In this document: piece by piece, positions 9,584 through 18,900 of the stretch
Position numbering within the stretch: the first letter of the stretch is position 1
Layout: every line of letters begins with the position of its first letter
Origin: Aurantibrevibacter sp041749595
GTDB lineage: Bacteria > Bacteroidota > Bacteroidia > Flavobacteriales > Flavobacteriaceae
DNA: 64,000 bases
Reading direction: 5' to 3'
Assembly: GCA_041749595.1 (NCBI GenBank)
Contig: JBGTBA010000005.1
Location: 21,478 to 85,477, forward strand
Notes under the pieces: model-generated
Told to the model about the DNA's origin: nothing
The model's database searches: none
Seen by the model: the letters and a program-made list of their open reading frames with translations, nothing else
Translations under genes and position numbers: made by a program

Positions 9584-12500
9584 TTATACTATATACCTAA
9601 TCACTTTCATCATGTTAATGGGCTGTGGTGAAAAAGAAGGTGAACTATTTAAAAACCCATCCGCCGAAGAAACGGGCATTGTATTTCAAAACACCCTCAT
9701 GGAAACAGAGGATCTTAACATATTGGATTACCTTTATTTTTATAATGGCGGTGGGGTTGCCATAGGCGATATCAATAACGATGGCCTTCCGGATATTTAT
9801 TTTTCCGGGAACCAAGTAAAAAACAAGCTATACCTTAACAAAGGGGATTTAAAATTTGAAGATATCACCGAAAAAGCAGGTGTTGCCGGAAACAGTACCT
9901 GGAACACCGGTGCCGTTATGGGTGATGTAAATGGCGATGGCCTTTTGGATATTTATGTGTGTGCTGTTGTTGGTATTAACGGTTTTAGCGGGTTCAACGA
10001 ATTGTATATCAATAATGGTGACACTACGTTTACCGAAAGTGCCGCCAAATTTGGACTGGATTTTGATTCATATAGTTCATCGGCCGCCTTTTTGGATTAT
10101 GACCTGGATGGTGATCTGGACATATATCTTCTGAACCATGCCGTGCATACCCAAGAATCTTTTGGAAGTGCGGACCTACGCCTTAAAAGAAACTATGAGA
10201 CAGGTGATAAACTCTTACGGAATGATGGAGGCACTTTTACCGACGTAAGTGAGGAAGCCGGTATTTACGGTGGTATAAATGGATATGGTCTGGGTATCGC
10301 CATTGCCGATTTCAACAAAGACGGCTGGCCTGATATCTATGTGGGAAACGATTTTCACGAAGATGATTATTACTATCTAAACAACGGTGATGGCTCTTTT
10401 AACGAAAGCCTAAAACAGTACTTCGGCCATACCTCACGTTTTTCAATGGGGAGCGATGTGGCCGATATCAATCATGACGGTTGGCCCGACCTGTTTTCCT
10501 TGGACATGTTTCCCGAAGATGAAACCGTGCTGAAATCCTCCGAAGGGGACGACAACCTGCAGACGCAAAAACTCCGGATAGAGCGGTACGGCTATCATTA
10601 CCAATTTACTCGGAACATGTTGCAGATAAACCAACAGAACAACGGCTATATGGAGACGGCGCTACTCAGCGGTGTTGCTGCTACGGACTGGAGTTGGAGC
10701 GCGCTCTTTGGCGATTATGACCAAGATGGCGAACAGGATATTTTCGTTTCCAACGGGATTCCCAAACGCCCCAATAATTTGGACTATATCAAATTCGCCT
10801 CGGATGAACAAATCCGAAACAAAATAAACAATACCAAATTGGTAGATCAACAGGCGTTGGACCTAATGCCTTCAGGTGCTGTGCACAACTACATTTTCAA
10901 AGGAACAACAAAACTGTCCTTTCAGGATGAATCTGGCAAATGGATTGTAAAAGACACCCTTATTTCGGGTGCAACAGCACAATCGGATTTAGACAACGAT
11001 GGGGATTTAGACCTTGTGGTTAACAACATCAATAGCCCGGCAAGCCTGTACATCAACAAAACGGACAGCCAAAGTAATTACCTTAAAATCAAATTTAATT
11101 ATACGGCCCAAAACAAGTTTGGTATCGGTACAAAAGTTTATTCGTACAATAATGGTATAACCCAGTACAAGGAACTCTATACCGTAAGGGGTTTTCAATC
11201 TTCCTCTGAACCAATTGTACATTTTGGTTATGGAAAAGCAACAGTGGTAGACTCCCTCAAAATTATCTGGCCCAACAAAACCTATCAGGTTTTAAAAGAT
11301 GTAGCCGTTAACCAAACCCTTGTTATCGCACCTACGGACAAAAATAGTTTAGATTACCCATCCCGCTCTCCCGAAACGAAAACGCTATTTAAAAAAGTGG
11401 AAGGTAGTTTAGGGATTGATTTCACCCATGTAGAAGATAACTATTTGGATTTCAACCGACAAAAGCTCATCCCGTACCAAATTTCCGATCGTGGCCCGGC
11501 CTTTGCCATTGGTGATCTTGACAATGACGGTGCAGCCGACATTTTCTTTGGAGGCTCTAAATATGTCCCCTCCAAAATCTATTTACAGAAAGATTCCATG
11601 TACATTGAAAAAAAGATACCCACCATTCGTAACGATTCCATTAAAGAAGATGTGGCCGCAGTTATCGCCGATTTTGACAATGATGGAAGGAACGATTTAT
11701 TTTTAGGCTCTGGAGGGGCGGATTTTTATAATAAAATGAGACCTTTACTGGATAGCTACTATACACAAAAGGATTCTTCCTTTATTTCCCGTCCCCTGCC
11801 CGATTATTTTGAAAATGCGTCCGTTATCAAAACCAATGATTTTGATAACGATGGCGATCTGGATGTTTTTGTGGGAAGTAATGCCATATCAGCAGATTTT
11901 GGGAATATTCCAAATTCTTACCTTCTTAGAAATACAAATGGGGATTTTGAAATCATTGCAAATAAAGAATTACAGAATGCCGGAATGATCACGGATGCCA
12001 TTTGGGACGATTTCGATAATGATGGTGTCAAGGACTTAATTATAGTAGGTGAATGGATGGCCCCAAAATTCTTTAAAAACGTAAAGGGGAAATTGACGGA
12101 GGTACGGTTGCTGGACAATACACCAAAAGGCCTGTGGCAAAGTATCGTGCCATTTGATATTGATGGGGACGGTGATACCGATTATTTGTTGGGAAATTGG
12201 GGCGCCAACAGCAAATTTAGGGCATCGGACCGCTATCCCTTGAAGATGTATTATGCCGACTTTGATAAAAATGGCGATACCGAAACTATTTTGGCATCGG
12301 AAAAATCAGGAATTTATTATCCTTTGGAAGGATTGGACGAATTGTCCGAACAGCTTGTAAGCCTTCGGAAAAAATTTACCAGTTATAAAGCCTTTGCCGG
12401 AAAACCCTTGGATCAGGTATTGGATAAAAAAGTGATGGACCGCGCCGTTCTCCTCGAAGTAAACGAACTTAAATCCGGATTTCTCAGAAATGAAGGAGGC

Positions 12501-12824
12501 CGTTTTGTTTTCGTGCCTTTCCAAGTTGAATTACAGGTATCCCCTATCACCGCTTTTCTAAAATTCGATTTTGATTTTGATGGAAAGGAGGAAGTGTTGG
12601 CGGCAGGGAATTATTTTGGGGTAAAACCTTTTCATGGTAGGTTCGATTCCTTTCCAGGAGCCTTGATAAAAAGTGAAAATGACGTAACTTTAGGGTCAAA
12701 AATTGGATTGGACCTCACACAAAAATCGGTAAGGCACCTATCCATTATAAAAATGAACAACGTGCCCTATCTATTGATAACTATAAATAACGATAAGGCA
12801 CAGGTCTATACATTGAAAAAATAA
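9576..12824 (+). CDS. VCBS/FG-GAP repeat lipoprotein with ASPIC/UnbV domain (paralogue 3)
   Basis: This is the third paralogue, 1,082 residues. Its ATG lies inside the end of the previous gene (8-base overlap), so the two are probably translationally coupled. The leader MNNYTIYLITFIMLMGC ends in a lipobox. Calcium loops (DINNDGLPDIYF, DVNGDGLLDIYV, DYDLDGDLDIYL, DFNKDGWPDIYVGND, DLDNDGDLDLVV) precede an ASPIC/UnbV domain at about residues 500-585 (FGIGTKVYSY...VDSLKIIWP). A second propeller follows (DLDNDGAADIFFGG, DFDNDGDLDVFVG, DIDGDGDTDYLLG). The three copies differ along their whole length, so the duplication is old or the copies were selected to differ. Confidence 0.88.
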   Translation: MNNYTIYLITFIMLMGCGEKEGELFKNPSAEETGIVFQNTLMETEDLNILDYLYFYNGGGVAIGDINNDGLPDIYFSGNQVKNKLYLNKGDLKFEDITEKAGVAGNSTWNTGAVMGDVNGDGLLDIYVCAVVGINGFSGFNELYINNGDTTFTESAAKFGLDFDSYSSSAAFLDYDLDGDLDIYLLNHAVHTQESFGSADLRLKRNYETGDKLLRNDGGTFTDVSEEAGIYGGINGYGLGIAIADFNKDGWPDIYVGNDFHEDDYYYLNNGDGSFNESLKQYFGHTSRFSMGSDVADINHDGWPDLFSLDMFPEDETVLKSSEGDDNLQTQKLRIERYGYHYQFTRNMLQINQQNNGYMETALLSGVAATDWSWSALFGDYDQDGEQDIFVSNGIPKRPNNLDYIKFASDEQIRNKINNTKLVDQQALDLMPSGAVHNYIFKGTTKLSFQDESGKWIVKDTLISGATAQSDLDNDGDLDLVVNNINSPASLYINKTDSQSNYLKIKFNYTAQNKFGIGTKVYSYNNGITQYKELYTVRGFQSSSEPIVHFGYGKATVVDSLKIIWPNKTYQVLKDVAVNQTLVIAPTDKNSLDYPSRSPETKTLFKKVEGSLGIDFTHVEDNYLDFNRQKLIPYQISDRGPAFAIGDLDNDGAADIFFGGSKYVPSKIYLQKDSMYIEKKIPTIRNDSIKEDVAAVIADFDNDGRNDLFLGSGGADFYNKMRPLLDSYYTQKDSSFISRPLPDYFENASVIKTNDFDNDGDLDVFVGSNAISADFGNIPNSYLLRNTNGDFEIIANKELQNAGMITDAIWDDFDNDGVKDLIIVGEWMAPKFFKNVKGKLTEVRLLDNTPKGLWQSIVPFDIDGDGDTDYLLGNWGANSKFRASDRYPLKMYYADFDKNGDTETILASEKSGIYYPLEGLDELSEQLVSLRKKFTSYKAFAGKPLDQVLDKKVMDRAVLLEVNELKSGFLRNEGGRFVFVPFQVELQVSPITAFLKFDFDFDGKEEVLAAGNYFGVKPFHGRFDSFPGALIKSENDVTLGSKIGLDLTQKSVRHLSIIKMNNVPYLLITINNDKAQVYTLKK

Positions 12825-12841
12825 AAAACAACTAAAGAGAT

Positions 12842-14191
12842 ATGAAAAAGCAACTAGGAATATGGATGGTACTTGCCCTTTTGATTTCTTGCTCCAAGAA
12901 AGAAGAGGCTATTGTGATAACTCCCGAAAACTTTCACGCAGCGGTCGACAAGGTTACCGAAATCATGATCCATGATATTTTTTCGCCACCTGTTGCAAGC
13001 CGTATTTATGCCTATCCGAATATTGCCGCCTATGAGATCATTGCCTTGCACAATACGGATTATAACTCCCTGGAAGGACAGGTACCTGGCCTTACCGCAA
13101 TTCCTAAACCGTCGCCTGAAACTAAAATAAATTACCAATTGGCCGCACTTATTGCCCATATGGAGTTGAGCAAACGATTAATTTTTTCTGAAGACAGGTT
13201 GGAAGCATTTCGAGACAGCTTATATTCGGTTTGGGAGCCTAAGAACCCTGCGGTTTTTTTGGCTTCAAAGGATTATGGACTTGAGGTTGCGGCACATATT
13301 TCCGAATGGATGGACAAGGACAATTATAAACAAACCCGCACCATGCCCAAATTTACGGTAGATTCTGACGATGATGCCAGATGGCAGCCCACACCGCCCG
13401 CATATATGGATGGCATTGAACCTCATTGGAACAAAATAAGGCCCTTTTTGTTGGATTCCGCATCACAATTTAAACCTGTGCCACCTCCTCCATTTTCCAT
13501 GGAGAAAGGGTCCACTTTTTATAATGAGGTAAAGGAGGTGTATGATATCAGTATGGAAATCACCAAAAAAGGAGATGGATCCGACGAAATCGCCATGGCC
13601 CAGTTTTGGGACTGCAATCCGTACGTTTCCGTGAACCGCGGACATCTCATGTTCGCCACAAAAAAAATTACGCCGGGTGCCCACTGGATGGGGATTTCCA
13701 AAATTGCATGTATAAAAACAAATGCAGATTTTGACCGCACCATCTATGCCCAGACCAAAACTTCCATTGCCATTTTTGACGCCTTTATAAGCTGTTGGGA
13801 CGAGAAATACCGCAGCAACCTGGTACGCCCTGAAACTTTGATAAACCAACATTTTGATGACACCTGGCAACCTGTGCTGCAAACCCCTCCTTTTCCCGAA
13901 TATACCAGTGGCCATAGTGTTGTTTCCGGATCCGCATCCACGGCATTGACCAGTATTTTTGGTGAGAATTTCTCCTTTGATGACGATACGGAGGTTCCCT
14001 ACGGCCTTCCAATACGGTCCTTCACCTCTTTTACCCAAGCCGCAGACGAAGCCGCCATTAGCAGAATGTACGGGGGCATACATTACAGGGCCGCTGTGGA
14101 AGTGGGCGTTAGGCAAGGTAGGGATTTGGGCGGTTTTGTGGTAAATAAATTAAAAATGGAACAATCCAAAAATCTAGCAAAAAACTTCTAA
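12842..14191 (+). CDS. Vanadium-dependent haloperoxidase-like lipoprotein (PAP2 fold)
   Basis: Vanadium haloperoxidases use H2O2 to oxidise halides, and share their vanadate site with PAP2 acid phosphatases. The protein (449 residues) has a lipoprotein leader (LLISC, Cys17). The vanadate ligands of fungal chloroperoxidase all have counterparts: K322 and R329 (KYRSNLVRP, the K-x6-R spacing), S356-G357-H358 (FPEYTSGHS), and R408 with H414 (SRMYGGIHY). The residue five before the Ser is Phe351, which matches the Phe of the fungal chloroperoxidase rather than the His of algal bromoperoxidases. It follows the VCBS genes by 17 bases and should be exported. Phosphatase activity instead of halide oxidation cannot be excluded. 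Confidence 0.87.
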   Translation: MKKQLGIWMVLALLISCSKKEEAIVITPENFHAAVDKVTEIMIHDIFSPPVASRIYAYPNIAAYEIIALHNTDYNSLEGQVPGLTAIPKPSPETKINYQLAALIAHMELSKRLIFSEDRLEAFRDSLYSVWEPKNPAVFLASKDYGLEVAAHISEWMDKDNYKQTRTMPKFTVDSDDDARWQPTPPAYMDGIEPHWNKIRPFLLDSASQFKPVPPPPFSMEKGSTFYNEVKEVYDISMEITKKGDGSDEIAMAQFWDCNPYVSVNRGHLMFATKKITPGAHWMGISKIACIKTNADFDRTIYAQTKTSIAIFDAFISCWDEKYRSNLVRPETLINQHFDDTWQPVLQTPPFPEYTSGHSVVSGSASTALTSIFGENFSFDDDTEVPYGLPIRSFTSFTQAADEAAISRMYGGIHYRAAVEVGVRQGRDLGGFVVNKLKMEQSKNLAKNF

Positions 14192-14196
14192 GCCCC

Positions 14197-15090
14197 ATGA
14201 AAAAAAAGATAATGCTCTCTCTGGGAATCTTGTTGTTCCTTAGCTTACTGTGGTATCTGTTTTTAAAACCTTATGACTATTTGGTTACCTTCAAAGCCAA
14301 AACCTTTCCGGCGGCCGTTGGCCAAAGCATCAGTACATGGGGGAAGAACCTTCAACCCAACGCCCAAATAAAAAAAAACGGCATCGGCCAACTGACCCAA
14401 AAATTCCAGTTCAACGACTCCACGCACATCTATCAATGGGATATCTCTGCCATTACCGATTCCACGTCCAAGGTTAAGGTATATGTGACCGATGTGGACC
14501 ACAGCTTAAACAACCGGTTGACCCTCCCTTTTTCTGAAACCGATTTTAAAAAACGAACGAAAAAAACGACCATTGATTTTACCAAAAAACTAAACGATTA
14601 CTTGGCCCATTTTAAAGTAACCGTTATTGGTGGGGAAGAGCTAAAACCCACCTATTGTGCCTATGTTGACCTACAAGGCCCACAATCTGAAAAAGCACTT
14701 GGCATGATGCGGAACTACACCCTTCTCAGTGGCTTTATAGCCCAGCATAACATACAATTGAACGGCAAGCCCTTTGTTGAAGTTACCCAATGGGACAAAG
14801 AGAAAGACAGCATATCGTATAATTTTTGCTATCCCATCATAAAATCAGACTCATTGCCCATCCATCCCATGATCAAGTATAAGGCTTTTATAGGGGGCAA
14901 GGCCCTTAAGGCCATATATAACGGTAATTACATTACCTCGGATATGGCTTGGTACAGATTGTTGGACCATGCAAAAAAAAACAAAGTGGATATAACCGGC
15001 CTTCCGGTTGAAGTGTTTTTTAACAATCCGAATGTGGGCGGAAATGAACTGGAATGGAAGGCCGAAATATATATGCCCTTAAAAAAATAA
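14197..15090 (+). CDS. Membrane-anchored protein with GyrI-like/AraC effector-binding domain
   Basis: This 297-residue protein starts 5 bases after the haloperoxidase stop. Residues ~5-23 form a hydrophobic segment (IMLSLGILLFLSLLWYLFL), an uncleaved anchor or signal peptide. Residues ~25-150 resemble an SRPBCC-type N-domain (YDYLVTFKAKTFPAAVG). The C-terminal ~130 residues look like a GyrI-like small-molecule binding domain, ending with the typical KAIYNGNYITSDMAWYRLLD and LEWKAEIYMPLK. There is no DNA-binding part, so it is not an AraC regulator. The position in the haloperoxidase operon suggests an envelope small-molecule binder; this is inference. Confidence 0.72.
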   Translation: MKKKIMLSLGILLFLSLLWYLFLKPYDYLVTFKAKTFPAAVGQSISTWGKNLQPNAQIKKNGIGQLTQKFQFNDSTHIYQWDISAITDSTSKVKVYVTDVDHSLNNRLTLPFSETDFKKRTKKTTIDFTKKLNDYLAHFKVTVIGGEELKPTYCAYVDLQGPQSEKALGMMRNYTLLSGFIAQHNIQLNGKPFVEVTQWDKEKDSISYNFCYPIIKSDSLPIHPMIKYKAFIGGKALKAIYNGNYITSDMAWYRLLDHAKKNKVDITGLPVEVFFNNPNVGGNELEWKAEIYMPLKK

Positions 15091-15091
15091 C

Positions 15092-15946
15092 ATGACAAAA
15101 TTTGCGGTTTTCCTTGTTGCTCTATGCCTTTTGGCCTCCTGTTCCAATTACGGCCAGTTGATGCTTCTTGCAAAATTACCGAACAACTTACCGGAAAATT
15201 CCGGTCTTGCCTTTTATGGGGATTCTACGGTATGGCTGGTTCAGGATAGCGGTAATAAGGCCGAAATTTACAAAGTGGATTTTAAAGGGACCCTTTTAAA
15301 GACCTACGCCATTAAAAACTCATCCAACAAAGATTGGGAAGATCTTGCCCAGGACAAAGAAGGCAATTTATACATAGCGGATACGGGCAACAATGCCAAT
15401 GATCGTAAAGACTTGGTAATCTATAAATTGCCCAATCCCTCAAATGGGCATGGAGATAAAATCGATGCCAAAAAAATAAAGTTCCATTATCCGGAGCAAA
15501 AACAATTTCCTCCCAAAAAAAAGGAACTTCTTTACGATTCCGAAGCACTATTTTACAACAATGACCATCTTTTTATAATTACAAAAAATAGGGCGACCCC
15601 ATTTTCCGGGGAAGCACTGGTATATAAGGTTCCCGCAAAAGAAGGGAATTATACGGCCCAATTTATTGCAAAACTATTCACTTGCAATGATGGGAACCGC
15701 TGTAAGGTGACCTCCGCAGATATATCGCCGAATGGTAAAACCATTGTATTATTGGGAAGTGGGATCCTCTGGGTCTATCCCGATTTTAAAGGGGACGACT
15801 TTACAAAGGGAGACATGCACGCCATAGATCTGAAAACGGCAACCCAATTGGAATCCGTTTGCTTTTTGGACGATACTACCTTACTGCTTTCCGATGAAAA
15901 AACGGGGATTACGGGTGGTAATTTATACTTGTACTCCATAAAATGA
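15092..15946 (+). CDS. Beta-propeller lipoprotein (SdiA-regulated/SMP-30-like)
   Basis: This 284-residue protein starts directly after the previous stop (TAA C ATG). A lipoprotein leader (MTKFAVFLVALCLLASC) is followed by short repeated strands such as NSGLAFYGDSTVWLVQDSGN, DWEDLAQDKEGNLYIADTGN, TSADISPNGKTIVLLG and LESVCFLDDTTLLLSDE. The spacing is like that of six-bladed propellers of the SMP-30/SdiA-regulated/NHL type. The 'DWEDLA...IADTGNN' motif is seen in extracytoplasmic proteins of this kind, for which no enzyme activity is established. It is probably the last gene of the VCBS-haloperoxidase run; 33 bases separate it from the stop of the convergent gene, with no clear terminator. Confidence 0.7.
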   Translation: MTKFAVFLVALCLLASCSNYGQLMLLAKLPNNLPENSGLAFYGDSTVWLVQDSGNKAEIYKVDFKGTLLKTYAIKNSSNKDWEDLAQDKEGNLYIADTGNNANDRKDLVIYKLPNPSNGHGDKIDAKKIKFHYPEQKQFPPKKKELLYDSEALFYNNDHLFIITKNRATPFSGEALVYKVPAKEGNYTAQFIAKLFTCNDGNRCKVTSADISPNGKTIVLLGSGILWVYPDFKGDDFTKGDMHAIDLKTATQLESVCFLDDTTLLLSDEKTGITGGNLYLYSIK

Positions 15947-15979
15947 TCCCAATGCCACGCCCAAGAATAAAGTCCTTGA

Positions 15980-18900
15980 TCAAAACCCAAATCCCAGACC
16001 AAAGAAAAACCGTAACCCATCATCACTATCGAACAAGCCAAAATTGGCAGAGATAATGTCGGCCCCATTTACAAAAAATCCGCCTCCATATGAGGTGTGC
16101 CATTGTTTGGATTCAAAATCGTGTACCCAAACCTTGCCATAATCAAATCCACCGTACATACCCAAAGTTACCGGCAACAGTTCCGTGCGCATTTTTCGTA
16201 AGCTATACCGGATATCCGTATTTTGGTAGAAGGCCCTTTTCCCTGTAAAGCGTTGGTTCCTAAACCCGCGCAATCCATCAATACCGCCTATACTGGCACC
16301 CTGATAAAATTCAAAACCATCACCAAAATTTACATGTCCTTTCCATTTGGATGCCAGCACTAGCCGCCCATTGGGCACCAGTTTATAGTCTATTGAGAAA
16401 CTTGGCACTACATACCCAAAACTTTGTTCGCCTTCTCCTATAAGGGCCTTATACCCTAACAGTAAGGACGCCGACATTCCTTTGGTTGGGAAGGCTTTAT
16501 TATCTGTATTGGCAAAGGAATATTCCATTTCACTTCCCAAAAAGCTTTTTCTGTTATCGGCCCCATTTTCGAGGTAAAAGGTGTTTATAAACCGGTCTTC
16601 CGTTTCTTCTACTTCTATGGTTTCCGCTACCAAACCTAAGCGCAGCTTTCCTCCCAATTGGCCCCGCCAGACCAAAGCGGGTGCCAATCGCCAGGTCTGT
16701 ATCCTGACCCTGTTAAAATCCAGTCCCAGATCATCATCAACATTTTCCGTCTCATTGCCAAAGCCAAAGAAATTAACACTGAAATTGGGACTGGTAAAAT
16801 GGGCCCCTATTTCCAGGTTCAGATTTCTGGAAATATTTGCAAATTCCCCTGCATAAGCAATATCAAACCCATTTGTGGCGAAATAGAAGGATGCATTCAG
16901 TGTATGCTGTTGGGTAAAAGGATTCTGCCTAAACCCATTAAAGGTATATGTATCCGTTAGCCCAATTCTAAAACCATCATCCGGATTAAAACCAATGGAA
17001 GGGACCACTTGATTGTTGGAACTGCGTATTTGTAAAGGTCGATAGGTATTCACTTCATAATCATCGGTCAGCACCACTCTGGTGCCCTTGGTGTTTTGAA
17101 AAGTATTTTTTTTGGACTTGTAATCGTACACCACCGTGTTACCTCCATTTGGCATATCATATACATCATTGTTCTGCCCGCCAATCAGTCGGATTTTTAT
17201 CCCGGAATAATTGGCCTTCAACATCTCAAAATGATCCGTTCCGTCCAGTCCATACACCCAAATTTCCTTGGTTTCCAAAGGATTATAGGCTTTTCTAAAG
17301 AATTCGTTATCTTTTTTGCCATCAATGATTCGATATCCTACCACTTCGACTTCCCTTTTGGAAATCGCATTTATTTCAAACCAATCGTCCTTATCGGTGC
17401 CCGTGACCATAGCATATGTACTGAGAATCTTAAAATATGTTTTGGCGGTTTCCACTAAACTTTCCTTTCTGGCCAAAAGAATACGCTTTAACTCGGAAAC
17501 GGTTTCGTCATTAACCTCCTTCGGAAAAGCCTTGAAAGCCTCATCGACCACGCTCTCGGTAAGGTTATCCTGAATGAATTTGGCTTGCGCAATCCATTCT
17601 TCCTTAGTGGATCCAGATAATGCGATAAGATCTAAGGCGTAGGTAAGTGGGGAAGAATTGTAGCCTTTCACATTCCTGATTTCCTCATGGAAACCTTCGA
17701 AAATGCGCAGCGGAGGAATAATCCGTGTAGCCAGATTCATAAGTGCCCCGTCTCCCCATCTGGAATACACCTGGTCCCTGTCTCTTGGAATGGGCTTGTA
17801 GATTATTTTGCCGGAGTCCTTGTCTTCTACTTCTCCCCAGCGCCATTGGTCCACATGACGGTCCCAATCGCCCAAAACCATATCAAAGAGTCGCGCCCTT
17901 AGATAGGCCGCATCATCGATGTTGTATTTTTCATCTTCCCTTAAATTTTCCAAAACCTTGTCCGTACTCTTAATTTCGTTCATAAAACCAAAACTGGCCA
18001 GATCGCCATGGCCATCCGATACCTGTTCCTCTATAAAATAAAGTTCATCACCAAATTCGGCATTGAACTCTTTCAGTGCTTTTTGTTTGGGCACATAGAA
18101 TAATTTTGGCGTCGTATGGTAAACGCCTATGGCGTCTGACAATGTGGGTATGGTAAGAAGCCCGTATGGATGTGCCCCGGTATAAAAATCCAACAATAGG
18201 CTTTCTGTGTAGGTATCCTTAAAATCGCCGATGATGTATTGTTCCCTAAATGCCACCGCCTGTAAATATCTTTCCGCACTTTTCCGAACGGCGCGCATTA
18301 CGTATTCCTTTCCATCCTTATGTCCCAATCTAAGCGATTTCGACTGGTTGCCTCCTCCCTTGTGCAATGGTGCCAATCCGCCTAAAAGCGTGTCCAGATC
18401 TACTGTTGGGGCCATTACCTCGGTGCCGTAATATTTTCTATACCTTTCGCCCCAAATGTATTTATGAAACCCTGATTTATTTATTTCTTCCTGGGTATAA
18501 ATAGATGCCTTTTCTTCTTTGGGGAATGTTGTGGGATAATTTCCTGATGGCTTTGTCTTATCCGCCGGTAGCACTTCTTCTTGAAAAAGGAGCTGTTCCC
18601 CACCATCTTCCCCCAGACCATAAAATGTAACCCTGGAAGCACCATTGGCGTACACTTCTAAAGTGGCATAACCCATTTGCCCCGAGGCGAACCTGCTACC
18701 GTTCAATAATCGTACAGGCCCCTTTTTGGCTCCTGCCCCACTCACAATTTGGGGGGTGTTGTTTTCCACGATGTACTGCAATGTATGTTCATGCCCTGAG
18801 ACCAAAATTACTTTTTCCGAGTTTTGTGCCAAGGTAACCAACCTGTTCCTCAGCTCCCGGTAGCGCACGTTGTTTAGATCTACAATAGATGCCCCGGATG

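Noticed and set aside
2927..12824. Repeated GATxxxGATGG-like DNA words as tandem or CRISPR-like repeats
   Set aside because: The spacing is irregular and the words encode the DxDxDG calcium loops of the VCBS blades, so the repetition is at protein level.
13463..14116. A 217-codon open frame on the minus strand inside the haloperoxidase gene
   Set aside because: It is antisense to a gene with all catalytic residues conserved, and its translation has no family motif.
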